A stretch of 64,000 bases of DNA from Allobosea lupini (GTDB lineage: Bacteria; Pseudomonadota; Alphaproteobacteria; Rhizobiales; Beijerinckiaceae), in NCBI RefSeq assembly GCF_900109525.1, contig NZ_FOAN01000003.1, positions 434,001 through 498,000 of the forward strand. Direction: 5' to 3'. Of the stretch, positions 36,515-44,702 are shown one piece after another. The position numbers and the translations under genes were made by a program. The stretch's first letter is position 1. Each line of letters begins with the position of its first letter. Under the pieces are notes generated by a model. The model was given only the letters and a program-made list of their open reading frames with translations, was not told the DNA's origin and made no database searches.

Positions 36515-37264
36515 TCAGGTCAGTGACCCGGCCGTGAAGGTCTCGCCTTCGAGCCAGAACTGCACGGGCTTGCCGCGCAGAGTGGACTCGAGGTCCTCCG
36601 CCGTCTTGTAGAAGCCGTCGATGGCGACCATCTCGGCCTCCAGCTTGCGGCAGAAGATGCGCGCGGCGGCGTTGCCGAGCGTGCCGGCCATCGCCCGGCC
36701 GCGCAGCGTGCCGTAGATATGGATCGAGCCGCCGGCGATGACCTCGGCGCCGGAGGCGACCGAGCCGATGATGGTGATGTCGCCCTCGGAGAAGAGTGAC
36801 TGTCCCGAGCGCACCGGCTGGGTCACGACGAGCGAGGCGGGCGCGCCCGTGGTCGGCAGCGGCGCGGCGGGCATCTCCGCCACGCTCTCGACCGCAGCGG
36901 GAGCAGGGGGTTCTTTGACCGGCGCGGCAATAGGCTCCTCGATGTCGCCGGTCGCCTTGCCGCCCGACATGGCCGGCGGCAGGTCGGACCCGAGCATCGA
37001 AGGACGCGCGCCCTCGATGCCCATGATCCGCACATTGCGGGTGCCGAGCTTGCCGACGAGGTCGCGCAGCTGGGCACGGTCGATCTCCAGCCCTTCGACG
37101 TCCAGCACGACCGGCCGCCGCAGGAAGAAGCCGGCGGAGCGGCCGGCGAGATCGTCGAGCCGCACCAGCCAGTCCTCGAAAGGCAGCTCGGGTGTCAGCG
37201 TCAACGCGAGATAGGAGCGCCCCTTGAGGCGGATCGGCCGGGGTTGGGTTAACACGGCGGTCAT
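36515..37264 (-). CDS. minC: Septum formation inhibitor MinC
   Basis: This 249-residue FtsZ antagonist has an N-terminal domain (about 1-100, with SYLALTLTPELPFEDW), an acidic-proline linker (about 105-155) and a right-handed beta-helix C-domain. The C-domain includes GSIHIYGTLRGRAMAGTLGN, which binds MinD. Length is normal for the order. It lies 35 bases before minD. Its upstream region contains a possible CtrA half-site pair. Confidence 0.95.
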   Translation of the reverse strand: MTAVLTQPRPIRLKGRSYLALTLTPELPFEDWLVRLDDLAGRSAGFFLRRPVVLDVEGLEIDRAQLRDLVGKLGTRNVRIMGIEGARPSMLGSDLPPAMSGGKATGDIEEPIAAPVKEPPAPAAVESVAEMPAAPLPTTGAPASLVVTQPVRSGQSLFSEGDITIIGSVASGAEVIAGGSIHIYGTLRGRAMAGTLGNAAARIFCRKLEAEMVAIDGFYKTAEDLESTLRGKPVQFWLEGETFTAGSLT

Positions 37265-37725
37265 CTTGGTAAATTTTCGGTTCCCCAGATGTAGGAATCG
37301 AATGGTTAACGAGAGGTAAATCCTTGGGGCGCCTTCCTGAGGGACCGTCTCGCTAGATTCTGAGAGAAGCCGAAAAATTCATTTATTATCAATGCATTAA
37401 CATAGTTGTTGCGCGGGAGCGCGAACCTGTTGGCAGCGGAGCGAGCGTTGTGGGGGCTCGTCCTGCCGCGTGAGCACCGGTGCGGCCCTCCACTGCCTGA
37501 AAAGGCCGATGGCTGCTGTGAATGCTGCGTTTTGTCATGTGTCTGCGCATCCGTGACGATGGGTAGCCGGCGAGGCTTGAGCTGACCCGAATCGTGCGAC
37601 CAGGTCAGCTCAGAGGCTCGGGCGAGCGATCGGTCAGGCGCCGTGCTGTCCGTCACCGAACGGATTGACTCCCCTGAGAGTTCATTTCAAAATCATGCAC
37701 GATCCAAGATGCAGGATGCAGAATT
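37265..37725. other. Non-coding divergent region between minC and the GntR gene
   Basis: The 461 bases hold no credible gene. A minus-strand frame (37306-37656) has no recognisable composition and is discounted. Visible features are TTAA-N7-TAAA at 37306-37320, close to the CtrA pattern TTAA-N7-TTAA; an AT-rich tract around 37365-37405; and an imperfect inverted repeat, AAAATCATGCA (37689-37699) against TGCAGAATTTT (37717-37727). The last abuts the GntR start and could be its operator. Confidence 0.45.
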
Positions 37726-38385
37726 TTGAACGGCGCACGCAAGATCGAGCGGGTCGTGCTCGGCGACCAGGTCTACGAGGCGATCAAGGAGCGCATCCTC
37801 GACCAGGCCTATGCGCCGGGCGAAAAGCTCAATGTCGACGGGCTGGCACGCGAGCTTCAGGTCTCCTCGACACCGATCCGCGAGGCGCTGGCCCGGCTCG
37901 TGGCGGAGGGGCTGGTCAAGGCCGAGCCCTTCATCGGCTTTGCCACGGCCCCGCTGCCTGACCGCCGCTATTACGAGGACGTCTACAGCTTCCGCGGCGT
38001 GATCGAGCCTTGGGCCGCAGCGCAGGCGGCGCGGAGCAGGCCTGGGCCGGACGTCATCGCGGCGCTGCGCGATGAGGTCGCGGCCATGATGGCGGGCGAG
38101 CCGTCGCGCGAATATCGCAGCCATCGCGGCTTCACCGAGGCGGACGACCGCTTCCACCGCATCATCCTGCAGGCCGCCGGCAACCAGGTCGCGCTCAAGA
38201 GCTATGACGACCTGCGTTTCCACCTGCACATCTCGCGGCTCTACCTGACCCGCGAGCAGGATGTCGGCCTGACCCATCAGGAACACTTCCGCATCGTCGA
38301 CGCTCTCGAAGCCGGCGATCCCGATGCGGCAGCGCAGGCCATGCGCCTGCATCTCGAAGGATCCTACGAGCGATTGATCAAATAG
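37726..38385 (+). CDS. GntR family transcriptional regulator, FCD (FadR) subfamily
   Basis: This 219-residue repressor-type regulator has the winged helix at 10-75, with GLARELQVSSTPIREALARL as the recognition part. An all-helical FCD ligand domain follows (about 85-215), whose metal/acid-binding residues appear in DRFHRIILQAAGN and HQEHFRIVDALEAGD. The start is TTG, with AGGA 9 bases upstream; no in-frame ATG lies nearby. It stands just ahead of the TRAP transporter genes and probably senses the acid they import. Confidence 0.9.
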   Translation: MNGARKIERVVLGDQVYEAIKERILDQAYAPGEKLNVDGLARELQVSSTPIREALARLVAEGLVKAEPFIGFATAPLPDRRYYEDVYSFRGVIEPWAAAQAARSRPGPDVIAALRDEVAAMMAGEPSREYRSHRGFTEADDRFHRIILQAAGNQVALKSYDDLRFHLHISRLYLTREQDVGLTHQEHFRIVDALEAGDPDAAAQAMRLHLEGSYERLIK

Positions 38386-38438
38386 CCGCAACGCCCCGAG
38401 GCCGAAAACGGCCCGGTTCAACACCAGGGAGGACACGC

Positions 38439-39437
38439 ATGATCCTGAGACGCATCGCCGCCGCGGCCTTGATCGCCGGCAGCTTGATCGCAGGCGCGGC
38501 GCAGGCGCAGACCCTGCGCTTCGGCCACGCCAACACCACCGCCGAGATCGCCGGCGAACTCTTCCAGGAGTTCGCCGAGCGGGTGAACAAGGGTACCGGC
38601 GGCGCCGTCTCCATCCGGGTCTTCCCGGCCGAACAGCTCGGCAAGGAGGTCGATCTCTTCAAGCAGGTCAAGGAGGGCGCGCTCGACCTGTCCGCGCCGT
38701 CGATGGCGGCAGCCTCCTCGCTGGTGCCGGCGCTGGAAATCCCCAGCGGGCCCTTCCTCTGGAAGGACTGGAGCGAGGCCGAAGCGATCATCCGCTCCGA
38801 CGCCTTCGATCCCGTGTTCGACGAGTTGCGCGACAAGCACAACATCGTGCCGGTGACCCGCATCTGGTACTGGGGCTGGCGCAACATGACGACGCTCGAC
38901 CGCGCCGTGAAGAAGCCTGAAGACCTGCAAGGGCTGAAGATCCGCGTGCCGGAGAGTCCGGTCTGGGTCGAGATGATCAAGGCCTATGGCGCGGCGCCGA
39001 CGCCGGTGCCCTTCGGCGAGGTCTACACCGCGCTCCAGCAGAAGACCGTCGACGGCCAGGAGAACCCGATCCCGACGATCTTCTCGCGCAAGTTCTACGA
39101 AGTGCAGGGCTATGTCGCGATGACCAAGCACATGCTCCAGAACAACATGATCGTCATCAACAAGGACAGCCTCGCCAAGCTCAAGCCCGAGCATCGCGAG
39201 GTGCTGTTCGCGGAGGCCGCCCGCGCCTCGGCGATGAACACCTATCTCCAGCAGAAGCGCGAGGCCTCGATGCTGGAGGACATCCGCAAGTCCGGTCGCT
39301 CCAAGATCGTCGAGGATGTCGATCGCGATGCCTTCGCCGCCAAGTCCAAGGTCGTCGCCACCGCGATGGAAGGGCGCTGGGGCAAGGCGCATCTCGACCG
39401 CGTGCTCGCGGCGATCGAAACGCAGCGCAAGCGCTAA
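38439..39437 (+). CDS. TRAP transporter substrate-binding protein, DctP type
   Basis: This 332-residue periplasmic receptor has a signal peptide (LIAGSLIAGAAQA). The DctP fold is visible from LRFGHANTTAEIAGELFQEF, VFPAEQLGKEVDLFKQVKEG and the carboxylate-binding arginine region LKIRVPESPVWVEM. The block VDGQENPIPTI is a strong family mark. It would deliver an organic acid, probably a sugar acid or amino-acid derivative, to the DctQM permease encoded next. GGGAGG precedes the start. Confidence 0.93.
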   Translation: MILRRIAAAALIAGSLIAGAAQAQTLRFGHANTTAEIAGELFQEFAERVNKGTGGAVSIRVFPAEQLGKEVDLFKQVKEGALDLSAPSMAAASSLVPALEIPSGPFLWKDWSEAEAIIRSDAFDPVFDELRDKHNIVPVTRIWYWGWRNMTTLDRAVKKPEDLQGLKIRVPESPVWVEMIKAYGAAPTPVPFGEVYTALQQKTVDGQENPIPTIFSRKFYEVQGYVAMTKHMLQNNMIVINKDSLAKLKPEHREVLFAEAARASAMNTYLQQKREASMLEDIRKSGRSKIVEDVDRDAFAAKSKVVATAMEGRWGKAHLDRVLAAIETQRKR

Positions 39438-39446
39438 TCCGGCCCG

Positions 39447-39959
39447 ATGACCGGCCTCACTTTGATCCGGCGGCTCGACGACTGGTCGAGCCGCGTCGAG
39501 GACGCTGCCCTGGTGGTGCTCCACGCCTCCATCGCGACGCTGGTCTGCGCCGCCGTGGTCTTCCGCTATGTGCTGAGCGATCCGCTGACCTGGTCGGAGG
39601 AGCTCATCCTGCTGCTCTTCGCCTGGATGGTCTTCCTTGGCATCGCCAGCGCCTTCCATGCCCGCACGCACATCATCATCGACGTCATCGTGATGTTCGC
39701 GCCGCGTTGGCTCGCCCGCGCCTTCGGCCTCCTCGCCTTCCTGGCGACGGCGGCGGTGCTGGGCACGCTGACCTTGTTCTCCTGGCGCTATCTCCAGCGC
39801 GAGCTGCCGAATCTGACGCCGATGCTCGGCATCTCGGCCGGCTGGATGATCGCGCCGCTCTTCGTGGGCAGTGCGCTCTCGCTGCTGCATCTCTTGCGCA
39901 ACCTGCTGGATGAGGGGCCCGCCGGGGCGCTCTGGTCCGACATCACGACGCGCGAGTAG
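39447..39959 (+). CDS. TRAP transporter small permease, DctQ type
   Basis: This 170-residue protein has four transmembrane helices. The loop after TM2 (VLSDPLTWSEELILLLFAWMVFLG) carries the W-SEE motif of DctQ subunits, and FHARTHIIIDV follows. It starts 10 bases after dctP and ends 6 bases before dctM. Confidence 0.92.
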   Translation: MTGLTLIRRLDDWSSRVEDAALVVLHASIATLVCAAVVFRYVLSDPLTWSEELILLLFAWMVFLGIASAFHARTHIIIDVIVMFAPRWLARAFGLLAFLATAAVLGTLTLFSWRYLQRELPNLTPMLGISAGWMIAPLFVGSALSLLHLLRNLLDEGPAGALWSDITTRE

Positions 39960-39964
39960 CGGCC

Positions 39965-41239
39965 ATGGTGACCTTGCTCTTGGGCGCCTTCGCGCTGCTC
40001 ATCGTCGTCGGCACGCCGATCTGGATCGCCATGGCCGGCTCGGCCCTGCTGGTGATCTTCATGGAGGGTATCCCGCTCACGGTCGCCGCGCAGCGCATCG
40101 TCGCCGGCGTGCAGTCCTTCCCGCTGCTGGCGATTCCCCTGTTCACACTCGCCGGTTCGCTGATGAACGCATCGGGCATCTCCGAGCGCCTCTTCAGCTT
40201 CACCAAGGCGCTGGTCGGCCATATCCGCGGCGGCCCGGCGCATACGCTGGTCGTCGGCGAGGTCTTCCTCTCCGGCATCTCAGGTTCCTCGGTCGCCGAT
40301 ACCGCCGCGGCGGCGCGGGTCTTCGTGCCGCAACTGGAAAAGATGGGCTATCCGCGGGCCTTCGGCGCGGCGCTTTCGGCCGTAGCCGGCACGCTCGGGC
40401 CGATCATCCCGCCCTCGATCCTGATGGTGGTCTACGCCTGGCAGGCCAATATCTCGCTGGGCAGCCTGTTCGTCGCCGGCATCATCCCCGGCCTCGTCAT
40501 GGCCGGCTGCATCATGGCGACCATCGCCATACTGGCCTTGAAGCGCGACTTCCGCGCGGCTGGCGCCTTCTCGCTCGGCAATCTCTGGACGGAGTTCAAA
40601 TACGCTTCGCTGGCGCTGCTGATGCCGGTGCTGATCATCGTCGGCTTCCGCGCCGGGCTCTTCACCGCGACCGAGATCGCCGGCGTCGCCGCCGCCTATT
40701 CGCTGGTCGTCGGCATGCTGGTCTACCGCACGATCAAGCTCGCCGATCTGCCGGCGATCCTGGTCGGCACGGCGCGCGAGACGGCGGTCATCCTCGCCAT
40801 CGTCGCGGCTGCCTCGCCCTTCAGCTGGATCCTCGCCGTCGACCAGGCGCCCCAGCTCGTCACCGACTTCATGAAGTCGATCTCGACCGACCCGCTGGTT
40901 GTGCTGCTGATCCTGAACATCGCCTTGCTGATCGCCGGCATGTTCATGGAGACGATCGCCATCATGATCATCCTGGTGCCGATCCTCTTGCCGCTGCTGA
41001 CCTCGTTGCAGATCGACCTCGTGCATTTCGGCATCGTGCTCCTGGTCAACCTCGTCATCGGCCAGGTGACGCCGCCGGTCGGGGTGCTCTGCTTCGTCGC
41101 CATGGCGATCACGAAAGTCAGGCTAGGGCCGCTCTTCCGCGAGCTCTGGCCCTTCCTGATCGCGCTTGTCGCGGCGCTCGCCATCATCACCTACGTGCCC
41201 GCGCTCAGCCTCTGGTTGCCGCGTGTCGCCGGCTTCTAA
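39965..41239 (+). CDS. TRAP transporter large permease, DctM type
   Basis: This 424-residue protein has about 12 transmembrane helices and is the sodium-coupled transport subunit. Characteristic stretches are IPLFTLAGSLMNASGI, GEVFLSGISGSSVADTAAA and LGPIIPPSILMVVYAW. The second half has GMFMETIAIMIILVPILLP and VNLVIGQVTPPVGV. It completes the DctPQM set, and the enolase-superfamily gene follows 10 bases later, so import and catabolism share one transcript. Confidence 0.95.
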   Translation: MVTLLLGAFALLIVVGTPIWIAMAGSALLVIFMEGIPLTVAAQRIVAGVQSFPLLAIPLFTLAGSLMNASGISERLFSFTKALVGHIRGGPAHTLVVGEVFLSGISGSSVADTAAAARVFVPQLEKMGYPRAFGAALSAVAGTLGPIIPPSILMVVYAWQANISLGSLFVAGIIPGLVMAGCIMATIAILALKRDFRAAGAFSLGNLWTEFKYASLALLMPVLIIVGFRAGLFTATEIAGVAAAYSLVVGMLVYRTIKLADLPAILVGTARETAVILAIVAAASPFSWILAVDQAPQLVTDFMKSISTDPLVVLLILNIALLIAGMFMETIAIMIILVPILLPLLTSLQIDLVHFGIVLLVNLVIGQVTPPVGVLCFVAMAITKVRLGPLFRELWPFLIALVAALAIITYVPALSLWLPRVAGF

Positions 41240-41249
41240 GGGAATTCCG

Positions 41250-42431
41250 ATGACCAGGATCAGCGAAGTCGAGATCGTCGAGTTCTCGTTCAAGAGCAGG
41301 AATCTCGGCCGCTCGGCCGAGAACGCGCGCGCCGTCTACAATATCGGCTACAAGCCTAATTCCGAGCTGGAGCTGACCAAGTTCGCCGTGGTCATCCGCA
41401 GCGAGGACGGAGCCGAGGGGCAATATGTCATGCATTGGGGCGGCACCCGCGCCACCATGGCGCAGACGCTCTCGCTGGCGCCCAACATCCTCGGCCGCGA
41501 TCCCGATCACCGCGAGGAGATCTGGAACGACATGAAGCGGGAGCTGCGCCAGCATGACGGCATGGGCATCGGGCCGATCGACATCGCGCTCTGGGACCTC
41601 GCCGGCAAGCGCTTCGGTGCCTCGGTCTCGCAGCTCCTCGGCGGCTTCCGCAGCAAGCTCAAGACCTATGCCTCGACCTATCACGGCGACCGCAATGGTG
41701 GGCTCGACAGCAAGGAGGCCTTCGTCGACTTCGCCGAGGCCTGCTACGATCTCGGTTACCGCGCCTTCAAGGTCCATGGCTGGCATGATGGCGATGCGCG
41801 CGAGGAGGCCGCCAACGTCCTGCATGTCGCCAAGGCGGTCGGCGACCGCATGACCCTGATGCTCGACCCCGCCAACGAGCTCAGGACCTTCGCCGATGCG
41901 CTCTATGTCGGGCGCGCCTGCGACGAGGGCAACTACTTCTGGTACGAGGATCCGATGCGCGATTGCGGCGTCTCGGCCTTCGCTCACAAGAAGCTGCGCG
42001 AGATGCTGAAGACGCCGATCCTCCAGACCGAGTATCTGCGCGGCTTCGAGCCCAAGGCCGATTTCCTGATCAATGGCGGCACCGACGCGCTGCGCTCCGA
42101 TCCGGAATACGATCTTGGCATCACCGGGGCGATGAAGATCGCCCATCTCGCCGAGGCCTTCGGCGTCGATGTCGAGATCCATGCCTGTGGCCCGGCCCAC
42201 CGCCACTGCATGGCCGCGACCCGCAACACCAATTTCTACGAGCTCGCGCTGGTCGGGCCCGATTGCCCGAACGCGGTGCCGCCGGTCTATGCCTGCGGCT
42301 ACAGCGACCAGCTTGATGGCGTCGACAAGGATGGCTGCTTCCCGGTCCCGACCGGCCCCGGGCTCGGCGTCACCTATGACTGGGACTATATCCGCACCCA
42401 TCAAACGGCGCGGGAGGTGTTCAAGCTGTAG
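41250..42431 (+). CDS. Enolase superfamily enzyme (mandelate racemase/muconate lactonizing group)
   Basis: This 393-residue enzyme has an N-terminal capping domain and a modified TIM barrel. Metal-ligand candidates appear as D in LMLDPANELR, E in FWYEDPMRD and E in ILQTEYLRG. A catalytic base lysine lies in YRAFKVHGW, and a histidine in EIHACGPAHRH. The family abstracts a proton alpha to a carboxylate; members near TRAP systems are usually sugar-acid or hydroxyproline-betaine dehydratases or epimerases. The ATG follows AAGGGAA. The exact substrate is open. Confidence 0.88.
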   Translation: MTRISEVEIVEFSFKSRNLGRSAENARAVYNIGYKPNSELELTKFAVVIRSEDGAEGQYVMHWGGTRATMAQTLSLAPNILGRDPDHREEIWNDMKRELRQHDGMGIGPIDIALWDLAGKRFGASVSQLLGGFRSKLKTYASTYHGDRNGGLDSKEAFVDFAEACYDLGYRAFKVHGWHDGDAREEAANVLHVAKAVGDRMTLMLDPANELRTFADALYVGRACDEGNYFWYEDPMRDCGVSAFAHKKLREMLKTPILQTEYLRGFEPKADFLINGGTDALRSDPEYDLGITGAMKIAHLAEAFGVDVEIHACGPAHRHCMAATRNTNFYELALVGPDCPNAVPPVYACGYSDQLDGVDKDGCFPVPTGPGLGVTYDWDYIRTHQTAREVFKL

Positions 42432-42453
42432 ACCGCGCATCGGCGCGGTCTTT
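42431..42453 (+). terminator. Hairpin terminator or attenuator after the enolase-family gene
   Basis: GACCGCGC, loop ATCG and GCGCGGTC form a perfect 8-bp stem immediately after the stop codon, followed by TTTCGC. The T-run is short, so partial readthrough into the aconitase X gene is likely. Confidence 0.6.
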
Positions 42454-42538
42454 CGCACAAGGGATTCGATGATATCACTGCAGTGGAGCAGGGCTTCGCG
42501 CCCCGCTCGTTCCGCATCCAGCTTCGTCGACCCGCGCC

Positions 42539-44245
42539 ATGAACGTCACCCCCGGACAGGACCATGGCACCATCGTCGCCTCGGGCGAGGCAGCCGGGCC
42601 GGTCGTCGTCCTCGCCGAGCCCTTGAGCTTCTGGGGCGGCGTCGATCCCGCCACGGGTACGGTGATCGACGTGCATCATCCCGCCCATGGCGTCTCGCTC
42701 GCCGGCGCGGTCGTGTTGATGCCGACCAGTCGGGGCTCCTGTTCGGGCTCCGGCGTGTTGCTGGAGCTGGCGCTCTCCGGCAAGAACCCCGCCGCGCTGA
42801 TCTTCGCTGGCCCCGAGGACACGCTGACGCTCGGCGCGATCGTCGCCTCCGAGATGTTCGGGCGCCGCATCCCGGTCGCGCGCCTGTCCGCGGAGGCCTT
42901 CGCCACCCTTTCCTCCGCGCGGCACGCGACGATCACGCCGGATGGCGTATCGGCCGATGGCGGGCAGGTGCATATCCCTCTTGCCGCGGCGGCGGATGCA
43001 GGACTGCGGTTGTCCTCTTCCGATCGCAGCATGCTCGACGGCAAGGTAGGGATCGCTGCCCAGCAGGCCATGCGCATCCTCGTCGCCATGGCGAGCCAGC
43101 AAGGAGCGACCGAACTCCTCGATGTGACGCGGGCTCATGTCGATGGCTGCATCTATGCCGGCCCGGCCAATCTGGTCTTCGCCGAGAAGATGGAGGAGCT
43201 CGGCGCACGCGTCCGCATCCCGACGACGATGAACGCGATCTCCGTCGACCATGCGAACTGGCGCCGCCAGGGCGTTGCGCCCGAATTCGGCGAACCGGCG
43301 GCGCGCCTCGCCGAGATTTATGTCCGCATGGGCTGCCAGGCGAGCTTCACCTGCGCCCCCTATACGCTGCGGGAGCCGCCACGCTTCGGCGAGCCGATCG
43401 GCTGGTCGGAATCGAACGCGGTGATCTTTGCCAATTCCGTGCTCGGCGCCCGGACCGCCAAGCATCCGGACTTCCTGGACTTCTGCATCGCCGTAACCGG
43501 CCGCGCGCCGCTCGCTGGCGCCTTTCTCGACGAGGGGCGCCGGGCGCGCCGTACCGTCCGGGTCGAGTTGCCGGAGGGGGCGGACAGCGCGGCCTGGCCC
43601 TTGATCGGCTACCTTGCCGGCCTGGCTTCGCCTGATCGGATCCCGTTGATCAAGGGCCTGGCGAAGACGCAACCGACGCAGGACGATCTCAAGGCACTCT
43701 GCGCCGCCTTCGGCACGACCTCGGCGGCTGCGATGCTCCATATCGAAGGCATCACGCCGGAAGCAAACAGCCTCGGCGGCGTCCCCGAGGACGAAGTCGT
43801 CATCACCCGCGAGGACCTCGCCGCGGGCTGGCGCAAGCTGAGCGAGGGGCCGTCCAGCGTCGATCTCGTTGCCATCGGCAGCCCACACGCCTCGCTTGAC
43901 GAGTGCCGCGAGTTCGCTGCGCGGCTCGACGGCCGTTCCGTCGCGGCGACGCTCTCTGTCATCATCACGGCCGGGCGGGAGGTCGTCGCCGCGGCTGAAG
44001 TCGATGGCACACTGGCCAGGCTTGCGCGGAGCGGCGTCGCGATCATCCCCGATCTCTGCTGGTGCTCGATCACCCGCCCGGTCTTCCCGGAGCAGGCGAA
44101 GGTGGTCCTGACCAACTCCGGCAAATACGCCCATTACGGGCCGGGGCTCTCCGGCTGCGCCGTCAGGCTGGGCACGCTCGACGACTGCATCGAGGCTGCG
44201 CTGACGGGTATCGCTCCCGCGCGACTCCCCGCCTGGCTCTCCTAG
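42539..44245 (+). CDS. Aconitase X, fused type (probable cis-3-hydroxy-L-proline dehydratase family)
   Basis: This 568-residue protein joins the small swivel domain (DUF126-like, about 1-130, with [18 protein letters not shown]) to the large aconitase X domain (DUF521-like, about 150-560, with [19 protein letters not shown] and [14 protein letters not shown]). The cysteines in [11 protein letters not shown] and [11 protein letters not shown] are candidate iron-sulfur ligands. Bacterial fused AcnX enzymes that have been studied dehydrate cis-3-hydroxy-L-proline. With the TRAP importer it suggests use of a hydroxyproline isomer or related acid. Confidence 0.88.
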   Translation: MNVTPGQDHGTIVASGEAAGPVVVLAEPLSFWGGVDPATGTVIDVHHPAHGVSLAGAVVLMPTSRGSCSGSGVLLELALSGKNPAALIFAGPEDTLTLGAIVASEMFGRRIPVARLSAEAFATLSSARHATITPDGVSADGGQVHIPLAAAADAGLRLSSSDRSMLDGKVGIAAQQAMRILVAMASQQGATELLDVTRAHVDGCIYAGPANLVFAEKMEELGARVRIPTTMNAISVDHANWRRQGVAPEFGEPAARLAEIYVRMGCQASFTCAPYTLREPPRFGEPIGWSESNAVIFANSVLGARTAKHPDFLDFCIAVTGRAPLAGAFLDEGRRARRTVRVELPEGADSAAWPLIGYLAGLASPDRIPLIKGLAKTQPTQDDLKALCAAFGTTSAAAMLHIEGITPEANSLGGVPEDEVVITREDLAAGWRKLSEGPSSVDLVAIGSPHASLDECREFAARLDGRSVAATLSVIITAGREVVAAAEVDGTLARLARSGVAIIPDLCWCSITRPVFPEQAKVVLTNSGKYAHYGPGLSGCAVRLGTLDDCIEAALTGIAPARLPAWLS

Positions 44246-44300
44246 CTGCTCCGGCGAACAGGCTTGACGGTGCGGCGCGGCCTTATAGGGTGGCCGCGAT
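44246..44300. other. Gap between aconitase X and the riboswitch
   Basis: This is the first part of a 457-base non-coding region (44246-44702) that otherwise holds the riboswitch, an unassigned 160-base spacer (44479-44639) and a second promoter. A promoter for the riboswitch transcript should lie in or just before it, but no clear -35/-10 pair was found. Confidence 0.4.
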
Positions 44301-44478
44301 CGAGGTTCTCCGGATCGCATCCGGAGCTAAGAGGGAATTCGGTGAGGCGTATTCCGCCAAAGCCGAGGCTGCCCCCGCAACTGTAAGCGGCGAGCTCTCC
44401 GTCCATCGTCCACTGGCGCCGACAGCGCTGGGAAGGCCGGGCGGGATCGGCATCGACCCGCGAGCCAGGAGACCTGCC
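44301..44478 (+). promoter_or_regulatory. Cobalamin riboswitch
   Basis: The conserved cobalamin-aptamer elements occur in order: AGGTTC near the start, GAGGGAATTCGGTGAGG, the core GCTGCCCCCGCAACTGTAAG, then CCACTG, GGGAAGGC, and the closing GAGCCAGGAGACCTGCC (B12-box region). Spacing and order fit a class I AdoCbl riboswitch. It lies upstream of a FecBCD/BtuFCD-type importer on the same strand. The aptamer end is 225 bases from the chosen start codon, so the expression platform is not obvious. Confidence 0.93.
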
Positions 44479-44639
44479 CCGGTCGTCGAAGACGTCTTTC
44501 GGACGGGGTGTTCCGGAGCTGTGTGTCGATGGTGGCGCTGCCCTCCATCCATCCACGCCCCTGCGCAGTTCCCCGCCTGCCATCTCGGGGAGCGATGAGA
44601 CCCATGGTCATGAACACCGTCCGCGCCGTTGCGCAGAGC

Positions 44640-44690
44640 TTGACGGCTGCGCGCCGACCCTTCTATCAGAAATGCAACATTGTTACATTT
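44640..44690 (+). promoter_or_regulatory. Second promoter with overlapping Zur-like palindrome
   Basis: TTGACG (44640-44645), an 18-base spacer and TATCAG (44664-44669) give a sigma-70-like promoter whose start would fall near 44676. The 21-bp palindrome AAATG-N11-CATTT (44670-44690) has only one mismatched pair besides its centre and covers that start. The outer GAAATG...CATTT agrees with the Zur consensus of enterobacteria; the inner bases differ. GAGG at 44691-44694 then serves the GTG start at 44703. Confidence 0.55.
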
Positions 44691-44702
44691 GAGGCTTCCG
44701 CT

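Noticed and set aside
37306..37656. Minus-strand frame of 116 codons upstream of minC
   Set aside because: It has no recognisable domain, a composition unlike the neighbours, and covers an AT-rich promoter region. It is better read as non-coding.
42401..44320. Minus-strand frame of 639 codons opposite aconitase X
   Set aside because: It is a shadow of a recognised enzyme and has no domain of its own.
44508..44702. In-frame N-terminal extension of the substrate-binding protein
   Set aside because: It would put about 65 polar residues before the signal peptide, and the GTG at 44703 has a good ribosome-binding site at 8 bases. The open frame upstream is put down to GC-rich sequence.
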